Origin: Marvania coccoides
Lineage: Eukaryota; Chlorophyta; Trebouxiophyceae; Chlorellales; Chlorellaceae
Reading direction: 5' to 3'
Length of the DNA stretch: 64,000 nucleotides
Assembly (NCBI GenBank): GCA_963854735.1
Contig: OY978107.1
Span: 131,501 to 195,500 of the forward strand
The notes under the pieces were generated by a model. It worked only from the letters and a program-made list of their open reading frames with translations. It was not told where the DNA came from and searched no databases. The stretch's first letter is position 1; the number at the start of each line of letters is the position of its first letter. Below are positions 1 to 10,831 of the stretch, piece after piece. The position numbers and the translations under genes are program-made.

Positions 1-510
1 AATCACCCAAATAACATTGAAGTAGCACAAAACCGCAGCCTCACCCCACCCCCCACTCTTTCTGACCCCAACTTCACCCCGACTGCCACCTCGCATCGCC
101 ACAAGCGAAGCCCGACAACCCCCTCACTTACCAATTCAAACGGCGCATTACAAAATGAGGGGCAGCGCATTTCATCTGGATCGGTTGCTGCCGTGCATGG
201 ACACAGCAGGCGTGCCAGCAGCTCCGCAGGCAGCTCGGCGTCAAACGGTGGCGGCAGCTTCAACAGCGGAGCTAACTTTCTTTCTTCCCTTCCGCGCCAC
301 CGCCTCGCGCTCCCTATGGCGCAGCCTGATAGTGCTCCAGGCAGCACCACATCGTCTCCTTGCGGACCAGCTTCGTTGCAATCGCTGGCGTCAGCGCCAC
401 CCCTGCCGCCAGGACTGGCGCACCTCAGTCGGCCTAGCAGGGGGTCCACGGGGCTTCGAAACCCGCGACAGCTGCCGAGGACGTCGAGCAGGGGGTCTGG
501 TGGACTGTAA
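1..510 (+). CDS. C-terminal end of a Ser/Pro-rich protein (5' truncated by window edge)
   Basis: The reading frame is open from the first base of the window to the TAA at 508-510, and the last 105 residues follow an internal ATG at 193. The visible 169 residues are low-complexity: Ser, Pro, Ala and Gly runs with scattered Arg and no recognisable fold. No splice acceptor is needed inside the visible part, so this looks like the last exon of a gene that begins outside the window. It lies on the same strand as the next gene, only about 150 bases upstream of its ATG. Function unknown. The GC-rich, codon-like composition and the position upstream of a well-supported gene favour a real C-terminus over chance. 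An antisense frame over the same stretch is proline/cysteine noise. Confidence 0.5.
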   Translation, partial: NHPNNIEVAQNRSLTPPPTLSDPNFTPTATSHRHKRSPTTPSLTNSNGALQNEGQRISSGSVAAVHGHSRRASSSAGSSASNGGGSFNSGANFLSSLPRHRLALPMAQPDSAPGSTTSSPCGPASLQSLASAPPLPPGLAHLSRPSRGSTGLRNPRQLPRTSSRGSGGL

Positions 511-664
511 GGAGGGGGGCGCAGATTTGGGGAGGTCAAGAATGAATATTTTAAACACACCTGGCGTATCGACACTTCTTGCTGCATTCCACCAGGCTGC
601 GAAACCTAAATATTTCAAATTTCCAATTATATGCATATTGTTTTATTTTAAATTTTATTTTGTG

Positions 665-2482
665 ATGGCTTCAATTATGCAATGCTTGCTGACTGGCAAG
701 CATCGCCTTTTTGCTCCCATGAAAACTCGATTAATGAATCAGTTGGCTCCGAAAGCGCACCATCGCTCGCCCTTTGCACAACACCATGTTCGAAATTCCC
801 CCCAGCCTCGCAATCGCAGCGCCAGCGCCGCTGTCAGCACTGAAGGCCCCTCCAGCAGCGCCAACGGCTCCTCCGTTTCTGCTGAGGTTTGCAGTCTGCA
901 AGTCACGTTCTTCGATGTTCCAGGCGCTCTGGCCGACGACCTGGGAGACATGTTGCTCGCAGAAGGGGCCACGTCGACCTCAGTTGAAGAGTACAGGTCA
1001 GTTTGATGTGTTTTAAAAGCCGCATTTCATGAGCGTGTGTTCATTGAGCTCCGTTGGGTGAATCGCAGGCCGGAAGGCGCCCCGGAGCAGAAAATATTCG
1101 CCAATGACGGCAGTGGGGAACACCACCGCGTGTGGGACCGCTGCAAAGTCTTGGGCTACTTCCCCACAGAAGTAAGTAAGCATTTTATTTTTTATCTTTT
1201 TAATTACTAACTTCGATGACATAATTCTTTTATAAAGTTCTTGATGCTGCTTTCTGCTCTTTATTTTTTCGGAATGATAGTGTTTTGTCCGCCCCCCCCC
1301 CCTGCAGAGCGATGCAGCGGCGGCAGCGGCAGTGGCGGCCGACACCGTGTCCCTGCATATGCAGCGGCAGCCCACGGTCACTCCGGTGCGCGTGCAGGAC
1401 TGGGAAGCAGCCATCAAAGCGAGCTACACGGTAAAAGCATACCATTCTATATTAATACCAAACCACCATCTACCTCGGCAATTTTGCAATTTTTCATCAA
1501 TTTTTTCCTACGGGTTTATCTCATCTGACTTCGCTTCTCTCCACTAATTAACGCATGCAGCCAGTTGAGGTAGCTCCAGACCTGTGGATTGTGCCTTCTT
1601 GGGCAGAACCACCCGCCCCCTCCGCCCTCAATTTAATTCTAGAGCCAGGGCTAGCCTTCGGCACAGGCGACCACCCCACCACCCGTCTGTGCCTGCGCTG
1701 GCTGCGCTCGCTATCCCAAGCCGAGGCCACCAGCAATAATCTCCCCGCTCCCGCTCACGAAAACCATGACAGCAGCGACGCTGAAAGCGGCAATGCTTCC
1801 ATTTCAATAATTTCTGGAAGCAGAGGCGTGATGGACTACGGCACGGGCTCGGGAGTGCTGTCGGTAGCAGCGCTGCTGCTGGGGGCGCCACGGGCGGTGG
1901 GGACCGATGTGGAGCCTCTGGCGGTGCGGGCGGCGCAGCAGAACGCGGAGTTGAACGGCGTGGGGGGCGCGTTTGTGGCGCTGCAGTGCGGAACGGACCT
2001 GGCGCAGGCGGAGCCGCTGGAGGCCAGCGGAGTTCCTGCAGAGGAGCGGCTGTTTGATGCGTGAGTGGCTATATTATAGCGTACTTAATTATTACTATCT
2101 CTTCTAAATGACTGGCGAAAACTGACAAAGCACACTGCGCAATTGGCTGGAATGGTGATAAAATTTCCTGCATTTTAATTTCCATTTTAAATAGAATAAC
2201 GGCATTGCTGTTTGACATCCAATCCCGCCAATTCTCACCATTTCTCCTCCGAATCACTGCCTCTTCTACAGCGTGGTGGCCAACATCCTGCAAGGGCCGC
2301 TGCTGGAACTGGCGCCTCGGCTGGCTGGCTACGCTGCGCCTGGCGCGGTGCTAGGCCTGTCTGGCATCCTCGAGACGCAGGCCCCAGCGGTTATTGAGGC
2401 CTACAGCCCCTGGTTTTGCGACTTCGCAGTGACGGCTGAAGAAAATTGGGCCCTCGTCACAGCAGCAAGGAAGAAAGAATAA
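665..2482 (+). CDS. prmA: Ribosomal protein L11 methyltransferase (PrmA family), organelle-targeted
   Basis: Five exons: 665-996, 1069-1171, 1308-1430, 1561-2060, 2272-2482 (422 residues, phases close). PrmA-type enzymes use S-adenosylmethionine to methylate ribosomal protein L11. Exon 4 has the family signature LAFGTGDHPTTRLCL followed by the SAM-binding loop DYGTGSGVLSVAALLLGA. Exon 5 has the catalytic-site segment VVANILQGPLLELAP. Exon 2 carries the N-terminal element VWDRCKVLGYFP typical of the family. The first roughly 60 residues are basic, Ser/Ala-rich and lack acidic residues, as in a chloroplast or mitochondrial targeting peptide, so the substrate is probably an organellar ribosome. 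An Ala-rich stretch (start of exon 3) and a Ser/Asn-rich insert before the SAM loop are extra to bacterial PrmA. The start at 665 is the first ATG of the exon-1 segment; the frame is open further upstream, so an earlier start cannot be excluded. Confidence 0.92.
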
Positions 2483-2584
2483 ATTCTTTTTTTTTGATGC
2501 TGGATTAGTACTGTGGCTCCATTGTCTCTCTTTTTGACATATTGAATTGAATGCAACTATATACGCTTACATTTGAATTGCCTT

Positions 2585-2589
2585 TGTAA
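2585..2589 (+). terminator. TGTAA poly(A) signal candidate, PrmA gene
   Basis: TGTAA, the poly(A) signal favoured by chlorophyte algae, lies 103 bases after the PrmA stop. The context cctttgtaatataa recurs after the centrin gene. Confidence 0.45.
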
Positions 2590-3198
2590 TATAAGAACGC
2601 TGCAAATATATCTGTGGTGCGGGAAAAACGTGTTTTTTTTGTCAAGTGTCGCCGTGAAAATAAAAAATAAAGGGACAAAGGGAAAGCTAGGCCTGCAACA
2701 GGCCACCAAGACAGCGTGTTTGAGAGTTGCTTGCTTCGGAGGGGTAGAGTATAATACAAAGAATGGGGCCGTGTGGAAAAAAAAAAAAGCAAAAAAGGAA
2801 GAAACTCAGCGAAAGAATTTGAAATGTCTCTGTTGGAAAGAAGGAGGGAGAGGTCAAGAAATGTGTATTGAAGATAGGAAAAGTGGCATGGACTTCGGGC
2901 CAGCAAACCAATGGTAGCAGCCGTAGAGCTGCAAATATCGAAAATATTATTCGGTAGAGCAATCTCGAATTGCAATGCTTCTCCAAAATTCTCGAGTGAG
3001 CTGCTGCGGCCTGCTGCTATTGAGTAGGAGCCACACACGCGAGCACACAAACCGCTCGAGGAAAAGAAAGAACCAAAGAGAAAGAAAGTGAAAGAGAGAC
3101 TTTTCGCACGTTCAAGCCATAGACAGACTTCTCTCTCGATGTTGACAAGAGACAAACAGACTAAATAATAATCAAATTGATGAAAGGAAGACAAAGAA

Positions 3199-3213
3199 GG
3201 GGGGGGGGGGGGG
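3199..3213. repeat. G15 homopolymer
   Basis: Fifteen consecutive G in a noncoding spacer. A similar G15 lies at 6712-6726, also in a 3' spacer. Such runs are prone to length errors. Confidence 0.8.
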
Positions 3214-3486
3214 CGAAAGACTGATTTGTCAAATTTTAATAAACGCTACATATAATTTGGCACAGTCCGTCGAATTTTGTTAGATTCATTTCTTTCTTTT
3301 CGTGGAATGAAAGAAGAAGGAGGGGGGAGTCAACGAAATGGCAGCGAAAATTAAGCCTGCTCTCCTACTGACTAGCTACTATGAACCTAAGAACCAAAAA
3401 AATAAATATTGCGTTGTTTCTAGAAAAAATCCTTCTAAACCATATGTATATTCTTCAGGAATGAACGCTAAGCCGGATCATTGTGA

Positions 3487-4302
3487 TCAGTCCTCGTCCG
3501 AGCTCAGCACCGCCTGCGCGTACTTCACCTCCTCGCAGAAGCCCTCCTCCCCGGCCTGCACCGCCACCTTGAGAGCGTCCACCATTTTCTGAGCGTTGAT
3601 ACCGCTGTGCATGTGGGTGACCTCTCCGCCGCGGTAGAACACAAATGTGGGGGTGGCGCGCACCTTGAGGGAGCGCATGAGGTTGCGGGTGGACTCGCTG
3701 CGGTCGCCGAGGATCTCGCAGAAGACGGCATCGGAGTAGTGCAGCGCCAGCTTGGCGTATTTGACGCGGAAAGCCTGGGGGAAGGGAGGAGGGGAAACGG
3801 GTTAGCACTAATGAGGCGAGTTGATAGGGAAAAATAATATGAGAGTGTTGTTAAAACCATTTTGAAAAATATGCAATTGTCAACCACACACCTTGCAGGG
3901 CCTGCAGCCGGTGGCCTTGCACATGAGAACCACGAGCTTGCCGGGGTTGGCCTTGAGGACGGCCTCAAATGCCTCACCAGAGACAATCTGCACAGGGAAC
4001 ATAACAATTTTGCACACTTAATTAATGTCGTAAGGTGTTGGAGGGTTGGTGTGAGCCGCGTCCAGATGTCCAAATGGGTTACTCACGTCAACGAGAGGAG
4101 ACGCCTCCTGCGCGGGCGAGACGGCGCTGGACTGGCCGATAGGGGCAGCAGCGACTGCTTGCACAGAGATGGTGCGGAGAGCACGGGTGTGGGCACGGCG
4201 CGGAGCCGGTGCGTGCACCACAAGGCGTGTGTGAGCCACGGAGGGCCGCAGCGCGGCGCTGCTGCTCGCGGAGAACTGGGAAAGGGCACGGGTACACTCC
4301 AT
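3487..4302 (-). CDS. Thioredoxin-like protein with chloroplast transit peptide
   Basis: Three exons on the minus strand: 4302-4087, 3987-3892, 3774-3487 (199 residues). Exon 1 encodes a Ser/Ala/Arg/His-rich, acid-poor leader of about 50 residues, typical of a chloroplast transit peptide. The thioredoxin fold follows: the strand KLVVLMCKATG leads into the redox motif C100-R-P-C103, and the cis-proline segment RATPTFVFYRGGEV is in exon 3. The active site is GCRPC, not the classical WCGPC, which points to one of the atypical plant/algal thioredoxin-like groups and not to a general disulfide reductase. The two redox cysteines are retained, so redox activity is plausible. It is transcribed away from the TatB gene across a 1.1 kb spacer. 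Partners and exact subfamily are not clear. Confidence 0.85.
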
Positions 4303-5384
4303 TTTAGAATTGAGTAGCGTGTGGGGGTGAGAGAGTGGTGGTAGGGTGCGGGAAAACCCGAGAGAAATTGAAATTAATCAATAAAAATGCAAATGCGTGG
4401 TAGGAAACGCAACTTAGTAATCGACGGGGCCTGGCAAGCACCATTGCGCCAGCGCGTTGACTCGCAACAACCGAAGCCGAAATTTCCATGCATTCAGCTA
4501 GGGTTCCAGTAAATTGAGCAGCTATCCCTGTCATGCGCACAAGGGGTCCTGTTTGACGAGGGAAAAGTGAGTAGTAGGGTTAACATTGCTGTGCCTCATG
4601 GGGGCTGAGAGCAGAGCTCATAATGGCGCTGCGCTGGAGGCATGGAGGGGAGTAGCTTCCATCGACACTTCTGACAGTGTCACTGAATGCGTGTGAGGTG
4701 ATCGATAGCCAACAGTAATCCCCAGCATTCTCCCCGCAACACTTTTTCTAGAAAGCCTAAAAGTTGGATAACGTTTTCGTGGGAAAAAGACATGAAGGCG
4801 TAAGAAAGACAAATATCGTAATTACTGGGCCAGCTTCCCCTGGGAGGCCGCCTTTGTGGCCAGGGCAGCAACTTCGACAGCCTCGCCGTCAAATTTCCTG
4901 CCGCCAGAAAAAATACGACGACGCGCGCAATACGGGGATCGTGCTGTTCAATGCGGCTGCTACAGCCTCGCGTGGTCTGCATGGACAGGATGTGAGCTCC
5001 TGTGCTGTTCATTTAGTTTCATTCAGAGGCCAATGCCTCCAATTCTGCTGGGTTGGGCGGCTGGCGCTGGGGTTATACGAACTCATCTATTTTTCGGATT
5101 TATTTGGACCTCCAAATGATCGAAAAGGGGGCGGTATCAAACGTTTTGGTTTGATTGTAATTTGTGTTGATACATTCCAGGCATTTATAGGGCATGAAGT
5201 GCCATGCTGCTACTGTTGCACATTAATTATAATGTGAAAAACACAAAATTGGAATAAAGAGACGAGGAGAATGGCCGAAATCTTCATATTTTCACTTTTC
5301 CGAAAATGTGAGTTCAGCTCTTCATTCATTTTAATTCTTGCTGCAGAGAAATTCTTGATTTTTTTATTTTAACACGCAATTACT
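4303..5384. other. Divergent promoter region between thioredoxin-like and TatB genes
   Basis: About 1.1 kb separating two divergently transcribed genes. A moderately GC-rich patch at roughly 4830-5080 keeps frames open on both strands, but none has a credible start, splice pattern or family resemblance. No RNA gene or repeat recognised. Confidence 0.5.
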
Positions 5385-6437
5385 ATGGGATTTAGCTTTG
5401 GCGAAATTGTGGTGCTGCTGGGCGTCGGCAGCTGGGCCTTTGGTGAGATTAGTCAGTCATGTATTCTCGGCTATTCGGCGCTTTTCCCCGAATCCGCATT
5501 ATTTCGCCCTGAGACTAGGCAAACAAGTATATGTAAAACCCTTCTGCAGGCCCCAAGGAGCTCCCCCGGCTGGGTCGAGCCCTGGGCAGGATGACCGGCC
5601 AGGCAACGGGGCTGCTATACAAGGCCAGGGCGCAGCTATTTCAGTTCGCTGAACAAACCGAGCTCACAAAAGTAGGGAAACCATTGATGGGTGAAACGCT
5701 CTGGAAGAGGAGACGTATTTTCTTCTTCTCTTTCCTTTTAGTCATTTTGACAGGGCTGTTTTTCTCACGTTGATTCATTGTTATTGTGTATGCAGGTCCA
5801 GCAGGAGGTGCAGGCCACGATGCACCAGCTGCACGCCATCAGGAGCGAGCTGCAGGGTGGGATAAACATCTTGGACCCAGGGTGAGAGACGGAGTAAATC
5901 GAAAATTTCCACTCGAGATGATCAGCAACGAAGGAGCGATGAGCCTATTAACTAGAATGTCCCTTCTTTTAACGGTGCAGCCCGCTGACACGAAGGGTCG
6001 GAGGCACAATGTTCTCCCAACAGCAGCAGCAGCAGCAGCAATCTGGCGCAGCAGCCAGCCACCCGCAGCCGCCCCATTCAGCAGCAGCTCCGCCGACTCT
6101 TCCCGCTGCAGGGACGCTTCCTTTCGCAGCACGCCCCGTGGCAGCACAGCAGCGTATATTTCAGGCTGCAACCCCAGTGCCCGCCCAAACGGCAGCAGCA
6201 GGGAACAGCGGGAAAAGTAGCAGCAGCAGTGAGCAGCGAATGTTAAATGATGAGGGTAGTTTGCCGTTTGCGGTGCTCCCAGTGTCGGCGGTGGAGGCGG
6301 GCCTGGTGCCTGATCGATCCGGCAGCGTGCCCAGCGGCAGCCAGCTGCTGGCAGACGCGTTGCATGAGGAAAGGGTGGCGCAGCAGGCGGCAGCTTTCCT
6401 CAACAGACAGCCGGGCCCACCGCCTCCTCAGCGATAG
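5385..6437 (+). CDS. tatB: TatB-like twin-arginine translocase subunit, plant mitochondrial type
   Basis: Four exons: 5385-5442, 5550-5671, 5796-5881, 5981-6437 (240 residues). The N-terminus has the TatA/B layout. A short hydrophobic helix (GEIVVLLGVGSWAFG) leads straight into the hinge GPKELPRLGRALGRMTG and then an amphipathic helix. A downstream segment, MHQLHAIRSEL then ILDPGPLTRR, matches the pattern of the mitochondrial TatB-like protein of land plants, as I recall it, better than the chloroplast Tha4/Hcf106 proteins. There is no cleavable leader, consistent with insertion of a tail-out inner-membrane anchor. The last 130 residues are a Gln/Ala/Ser/Pro-rich extension starting with a run of eight Gln, with no counterpart in bacterial TatB. 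The expected role is partner of mitochondrial TatC in folded-protein export. Chloroplast location is the main alternative. Confidence 0.82.
6021..6041 (+). repeat. CAG microsatellite coding for Gln
   Basis: Six CAG units plus a CAA, inside the last TatB exon, encoding most of an eight-residue Gln run. Confidence 0.85.
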
Positions 6438-7096
6438 CAGTGGGTATACATACTATAGAAACGTGTAACCGCTGTAAATTAAATGTCTGTTTGAGTAGAA
6501 CCACGCTCAGTGTGAAGACATGGTATTCAGCGATGGCAGATACGTTTTGATACTCTCTATAAAGGAAAACAGGGCTGATGGGTAAGGGGTTCTTTACACA
6601 GCACGGGCTTGAGGAAAATAAAAGTACATCGACAATGTTGGTAGGTAGCTGAAGAAGAGAAAGAAAGCAGTGAGAGACACGGTAAGCGCTGCCGCAGAAA
6701 GAAACGAGAAAGGGGGGGGGGGGGGGATCGCTGTCAACGCTCAAAGAGAAAGAAAGAAATGGGTGAAATGGGTTGAAAAAAGGAAACAAAAGGAGGAAAA
6801 AAACACTAAAAATATGCCTTGACTTAAAAATAAAGAGAAAATATAAAAAATAAAAAATTTCTTCACGAAAAAACTGTAGTGAAAAAAGTTGTTGTCGGCT
6901 GGTTGGTTTTGGATCGTAAAATTGGAATATTATTGTGTTGGAGGTACACATCATCACACACGGGTATGTACTGCACTACTTTTCTCGCTCTCTCTTTCAC
7001 GCACACAAACTCTGCCTCGCGCTCCCTCGCGGGCCGACCCTGGGCAGCAGCAGCCACCTTTCATCCACCACCACCCCACAAAAGTAAAATTATTAA
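6438..7096. other. Convergent 3' spacer between TatB and LRR genes
   Basis: AT-rich, with two TGTAA motifs just after the TatB stop, a G15 run at 6712-6726 and purine-rich tracts. No gene seen. Confidence 0.6.
6464..6477 (+). terminator. Two TGTAA poly(A) signal candidates, TatB gene
   Basis: TGTAA occurs at 6464-6468 and 6473-6477, 27 and 36 bases past the TatB stop codon. Confidence 0.5.
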
Positions 7097-9892
7097 TTAC
7101 ATGCTGACCCGCCCAAAACTCAGCCCCCGCAGCAGAGCCAGCAGCTCCTGGCCCGACATCATCTGCCCGCCCCCTCCCAGCGCCGCCAGCTCCGCCTCCA
7201 CGTCAGCAGCGGCAGACCCCGCCCGCTGCGGCCGAGGCCCACCAAGCTCCGCCCGCTGCGCGGTCAGCAGTGCCGCCAGGGGCCCCTCAGCGCCCGAAAA
7301 CTCTGCCCAGGGGACAGCGGCCTCCAGCGTGCGCGCCATTTCTTCCTGCCAGGGCGCCAACGGCGGTCCTGGCGGCGGAGCAGCGTTTTCTTTTGCCGGC
7401 TCCGCTTCTTCTGCTGCTGCGAGGCCGGTGGGACTTGTGGGCGACCGGGGGGACAGCGTTAGCGCAGGCCCTTCATACGCAGCTGTCCCTGTGGGTCCAC
7501 TCTTCTCTTCCTCCTCCGCCACAGCCGAGCCTTCCTCAGTCTCGTCGTGCAGCGGCACGGGGGTGGTGCCCGTGGACGCCACGCACAGCAGCTCCGCGGC
7601 AGAAATCGCGAACCCCACGTTAGCAGCCCGCTTGCCGATATCCATGCGCTGCGCCTCTGTGGCAATTTTCACCACAGCTGCCACGATGCCCGAGCCCTCC
7701 AGCGCCTGCCGCCACAGCCCCTGCGCGCCGCACCCCGGCGACAGCGCGGACTTGAGCGCGCGCAGCGCCGCGCACTGCAGCGGGCTGCAAGTTGGCCGCT
7801 CCGCCGCCAACGCGATGCAGCGAGGCAGTACGTTCGCAACTGCCACCGCGGAAGCCACGGAGGGACACTCCGCGCGCAGCAGCTGCGCGGTGAGCTCCGC
7901 GACGGCGGCGCGGTGGGTGCCCACGCGCAGCACCGGCTGTTCCCGGGAGAATTGAGTGAGCCCGGCGGGGGGTTCCCAGTTGAGGAGGGGGGCCAGGGAG
8001 GACAGCTGGGTGACTGCGGCCCTTGAGAAGGGCTTGAGGTCGTCGATAGTGGTGTCGGGCAGCATGGGCAGCTGAAAGGGGGGAAGAAGAGGAAGGGTGG
8101 GAGATGAAACAACATGTGATTTTGAGAGTGGAAAAATTAAAAAAAAATGCATTGTGAATAGATATGCATTCGTTTGGAATGGATATTTGATACATATTGC
8201 ATTGGGTTTATGGGGGGTACCAAAAATGCAACATTACTAGTACTTTCATTGGTAATTTTCGAGAAAGAAAACATTGTTGATATTAAAATTAAAAAAAAAC
8301 GCACCGCACACGAGTCCATCTCCAGCTCGACCTGCTCGGCGATGGCTCTCAAGGGGTCGGACACCGCAGGGATGTGGGGCCGGTCGACGTCCACAGCCTC
8401 CAGGAACTGCATTTTGCAAAAAAAAAAGTTAGAAACCACAAATTAAATAAACAGTGTCAGCTTTGCGAGGTACGAAGCAACAAGAAAAGTGATGGCATTC
8501 TTGACAAAGAAGAAACATCCGTCGGAAACTACAATCATCGGCATTGTCGCCTCCGATGGTTGATCCATTGAGTTATTATATCTTCATCCGGACGTACAAA
8601 TACAGCAAGCATTGAGCGTGCTCACTCCTAGTAAGCATGGTATAAGCAGTCTATCCCATCCAATGGCATCATCCGAAATCAAACACAGGTTCTTCCAAAG
8701 ATACAACCCAACAAAAACAAAACACGGCAGATAATGATAATAGAAATATTTACGTAAAAACGGGCCGGAAAAACAATACACCCACCTTGTCCCAAAGCAG
8801 GGCAGACAGCTCCTCTGGGTCCATCCCCCCTTCCTCCTCCCCAGTCTGCCCTACGCCTCCCCCCGCCCCCTCGCCATCCTCCTCCTCTTCCTCCTCCCCA
8901 TTCCCTACCTGGAAATATTTTCGCACGATCGCGCTGTCCTTCGCCTGCTGCGACCCTTGGGGTGGCACAGACTGCTGTTGCGGGGGCTGCTGCTGCTGCG
9001 GGGCGGGCGGCGGCGGCGGCGGCGGCGCTTCTGTTTGCCCCGTTTGAATCCTGAGGTTTCTTCGATGGCTCTCGAGATCAGCCACTGCCTCCATGCCTGC
9101 TGCGCCCACTGGGTTGTCCCTCAGGTTGAGGTCGATCAGGTCGGGGGCTGCCCCGGAGCGCAGCACGGCGCACAGCACGCACACGCCTGCGATGAAAACC
9201 GGTTCAAAAAAGCGGGCAGTTTGATTTAATTTACGCAGTGAAAAAGCAAAGAACGTTTCTTTCAAAGTATTGAAAATAATTTAAATTTGAGCCAGTTGAT
9301 AGCGAACGAAAAAAAACCCTTGACTTTGCTATTTTAATCCAAATTTCGAATTTCTCACCTGCGTCGCCAAAGCGGTTGCTTGAAAGATCCAAAGACAGCG
9401 CGCGGGAGGACTTTTGCAACGCAGTGCACAGCTTGGTGGCGTGGGCGTCGGTGAGGTGCGCGCCCTCCAGCCGAATCCACATGGCATCCTCGCTGTCTGC
9501 TGCCAACACCGCCACCGCCTCTGAAAACCGCTTCTCGCCGGCCTTGCGGGCGGCGGGGTCCCCCGCGGGGTGGGCATGGTCTTCAGACGCGTCGCCAGTC
9601 CCCGATTTCTTCTTTTTCTGGTGTCAATTGAGCGAAACTTGAAGGGGTGAGGCATTGAAAGAGGATTGCTATCTGAAGGAAGGGTTGTGAGGCTGGAAGC
9701 GGGAAGGGATCGGACCTTTTTCTTCTTTTTCTTCTTCTTTGCTGCGCCCTCCTCCTCGTCTGTTGTGGAGACCTCGCTCATGGAGGCATCATCGTTGTGG
9801 TCGTCCACATCTTCGGAGTCGTGCTCGTTTGCCTCGCCGTGTTCAGCTTCTGGAACATCATGTGATGCACTGGGCTCGGCGACGTCCGCCAT
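7097..9892 (-). CDS. Leucine-rich-repeat protein with helical C-terminal domain (possible SAPS-like)
   Basis: Five exons: 9892-9716, 9617-9359, 9186-8786, 8406-8305, 8071-7097 (637 residues, phases close). The N-terminus is acidic and Ser-rich and runs into a block of about a dozen Lys split by the first intron. Next come two or three ribonuclease-inhibitor/RanGAP-type leucine-rich repeats (WIRLEGAHLTDAHATKLC, LSLDLSSNRFGDAG, LIDLNLRDNPVGAAG). A proline/glutamine tract and a poly-Glu tract follow. The last 400 residues are helical and Ala/Leu-rich, with the segment THRAAVAELTAQLLRAEC and later PLAPWQEEMARTLEA. The order and spacing of these faintly recall the SAPS domain of PP6 regulatory subunits, but this is only a hypothesis. 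The repeat number is too small for a standard RanGAP. Likely nuclear or cytosolic; function not established. Confidence 0.72.
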
Positions 9893-10421
9893 GGCTCTCC
9901 CTTGGGCGAAATCCGCCGCAAATTAAAAAAAAATAAGGCTTTTATCGAAAAATAATGCTACGGGAAGCCGGCCCCAATGTCCTTAGATTCCAAACAGTCT
10001 AAATTGCTGGAAAAAGACAAGTATTTCAAAAGAAAAAAACGAACTCTCGTATCCATTTTTTTTGCCTCCAGCGGCTTGTCTTTCTGAGTCAGTCAGAGAA
10101 GAAGAGTCAGTGATCATTTCAGCGAGCCTGGGCCTCTCTAAGGGCACCCAAGCCCTGGCATGCATTCGACGAATTAGCTTGAATACGGAAGCTTGCACCA
10201 AAGGCCCTTTGACCTCTAAATCTAGACTAAAAACTCGTTCACTTGATCACTGGATTGTCTACTCCCCCAAATGAACAGAAAACAACTGTCTTCCGCATCG
10301 CATCAAGAGACCAACGATGGACGAGTTCACGGCAGCTCAGCTGGCGAGCGCGGCGATGGAGTATTGGGGCCCAGAGGACCACCGCTGTGGCCTACCGGGT
10401 GCGACCCACTAATAAGCTGAA
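9893..10421. other. Divergent spacer upstream of LRR gene
   Basis: Likely promoter of the minus-strand LRR gene. It contains a 31-codon open frame starting at ATG 10317 and ending with TAA at 10412, ten bases before the ATG of the next candidate gene. This could be an upstream ORF or the other half of a frame-broken gene. Confidence 0.4.
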
Positions 10422-10831
10422 ATGGAGCGCCAGTTTCTGCAGGAAACGTCCAAGGTGGAAGGCGGACAACCGGTGGAAGACGACGAGTGCTTCGTCGCTC
10501 GTGGCGGGGCGAATCCCTGCGGAGGTCTGGAAGCATGGGTGAGAGGAGTCTCTTTTGTCATTAATGCCTAGTCGTTTCGGCATAAAAAAACGTTCGTTAC
10601 TTAGTATAAATGCCTAAATTCTTGACGGCGTTACTCTAGCAATGCGTATGCTTATTAAGCGTGGAATGTCCCGAGAGGCGGCTGGCGGGGCGAAATCAAA
10701 TGAAGGCAGCAGCGGCTGGAGAGTGCGGCGTGTCCAACCTGCTCTGTGAGGATGCTGGCAGCATTTTGCATGTGGCGAGGGTACAAAAGGCTGAGCCAGA
10801 ATTTGTGTTGAGCCATGAAAAGGTTTCTTAA
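10422..10831 (+). CDS. Possible small two-exon Cys-rich protein (doubtful)
   Basis: A GC-rich patch gives a two-exon model, 10422-10538 and 10640-10831 (102 residues). It has a GTGAGA donor, a pyrimidine-containing acceptor ending TCTAG and a closing phase. The product has cysteines spaced ANPC-x9-C around the splice junction plus several others, which vaguely suggests a CHCH/CX9C mitochondrial protein, but no second twin cysteine pair is convincing. An upstream 31-codon ORF (10317-10412, with the segment TAAQLASAAMEYWGPEDHRC) looks equally coding-like and sits in another frame, so a frameshift or a different exon structure is possible. Not recognised as any family. It lies about 350 bases upstream of centrin on the same strand. 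Confidence 0.3.

Larger units (their letters stand above)
2483..3486. other. Intergenic / convergent 3' regions
   Basis: AT-rich spacer between the convergent PrmA and thioredoxin-like genes. It holds a TGTAA motif about 100 bases after the PrmA stop, purine-rich tracts and a 15-base G run at 3199-3213. A 229-codon antisense open frame here is Ser/Phe-rich noise without family resemblance. Confidence 0.6.

Noticed and set aside
2505..3194. 229-codon antisense open frame
   Set aside because: Ser/Phe/Leu-rich in an AT-rich 3' spacer; no splice pattern, domain or codon bias of the neighbouring genes.
4680..5237. 157-codon plus frame and overlapping minus frames
   Set aside because: No ATG start for the plus frame, no splice support and no family resemblance; kept only as spacer.
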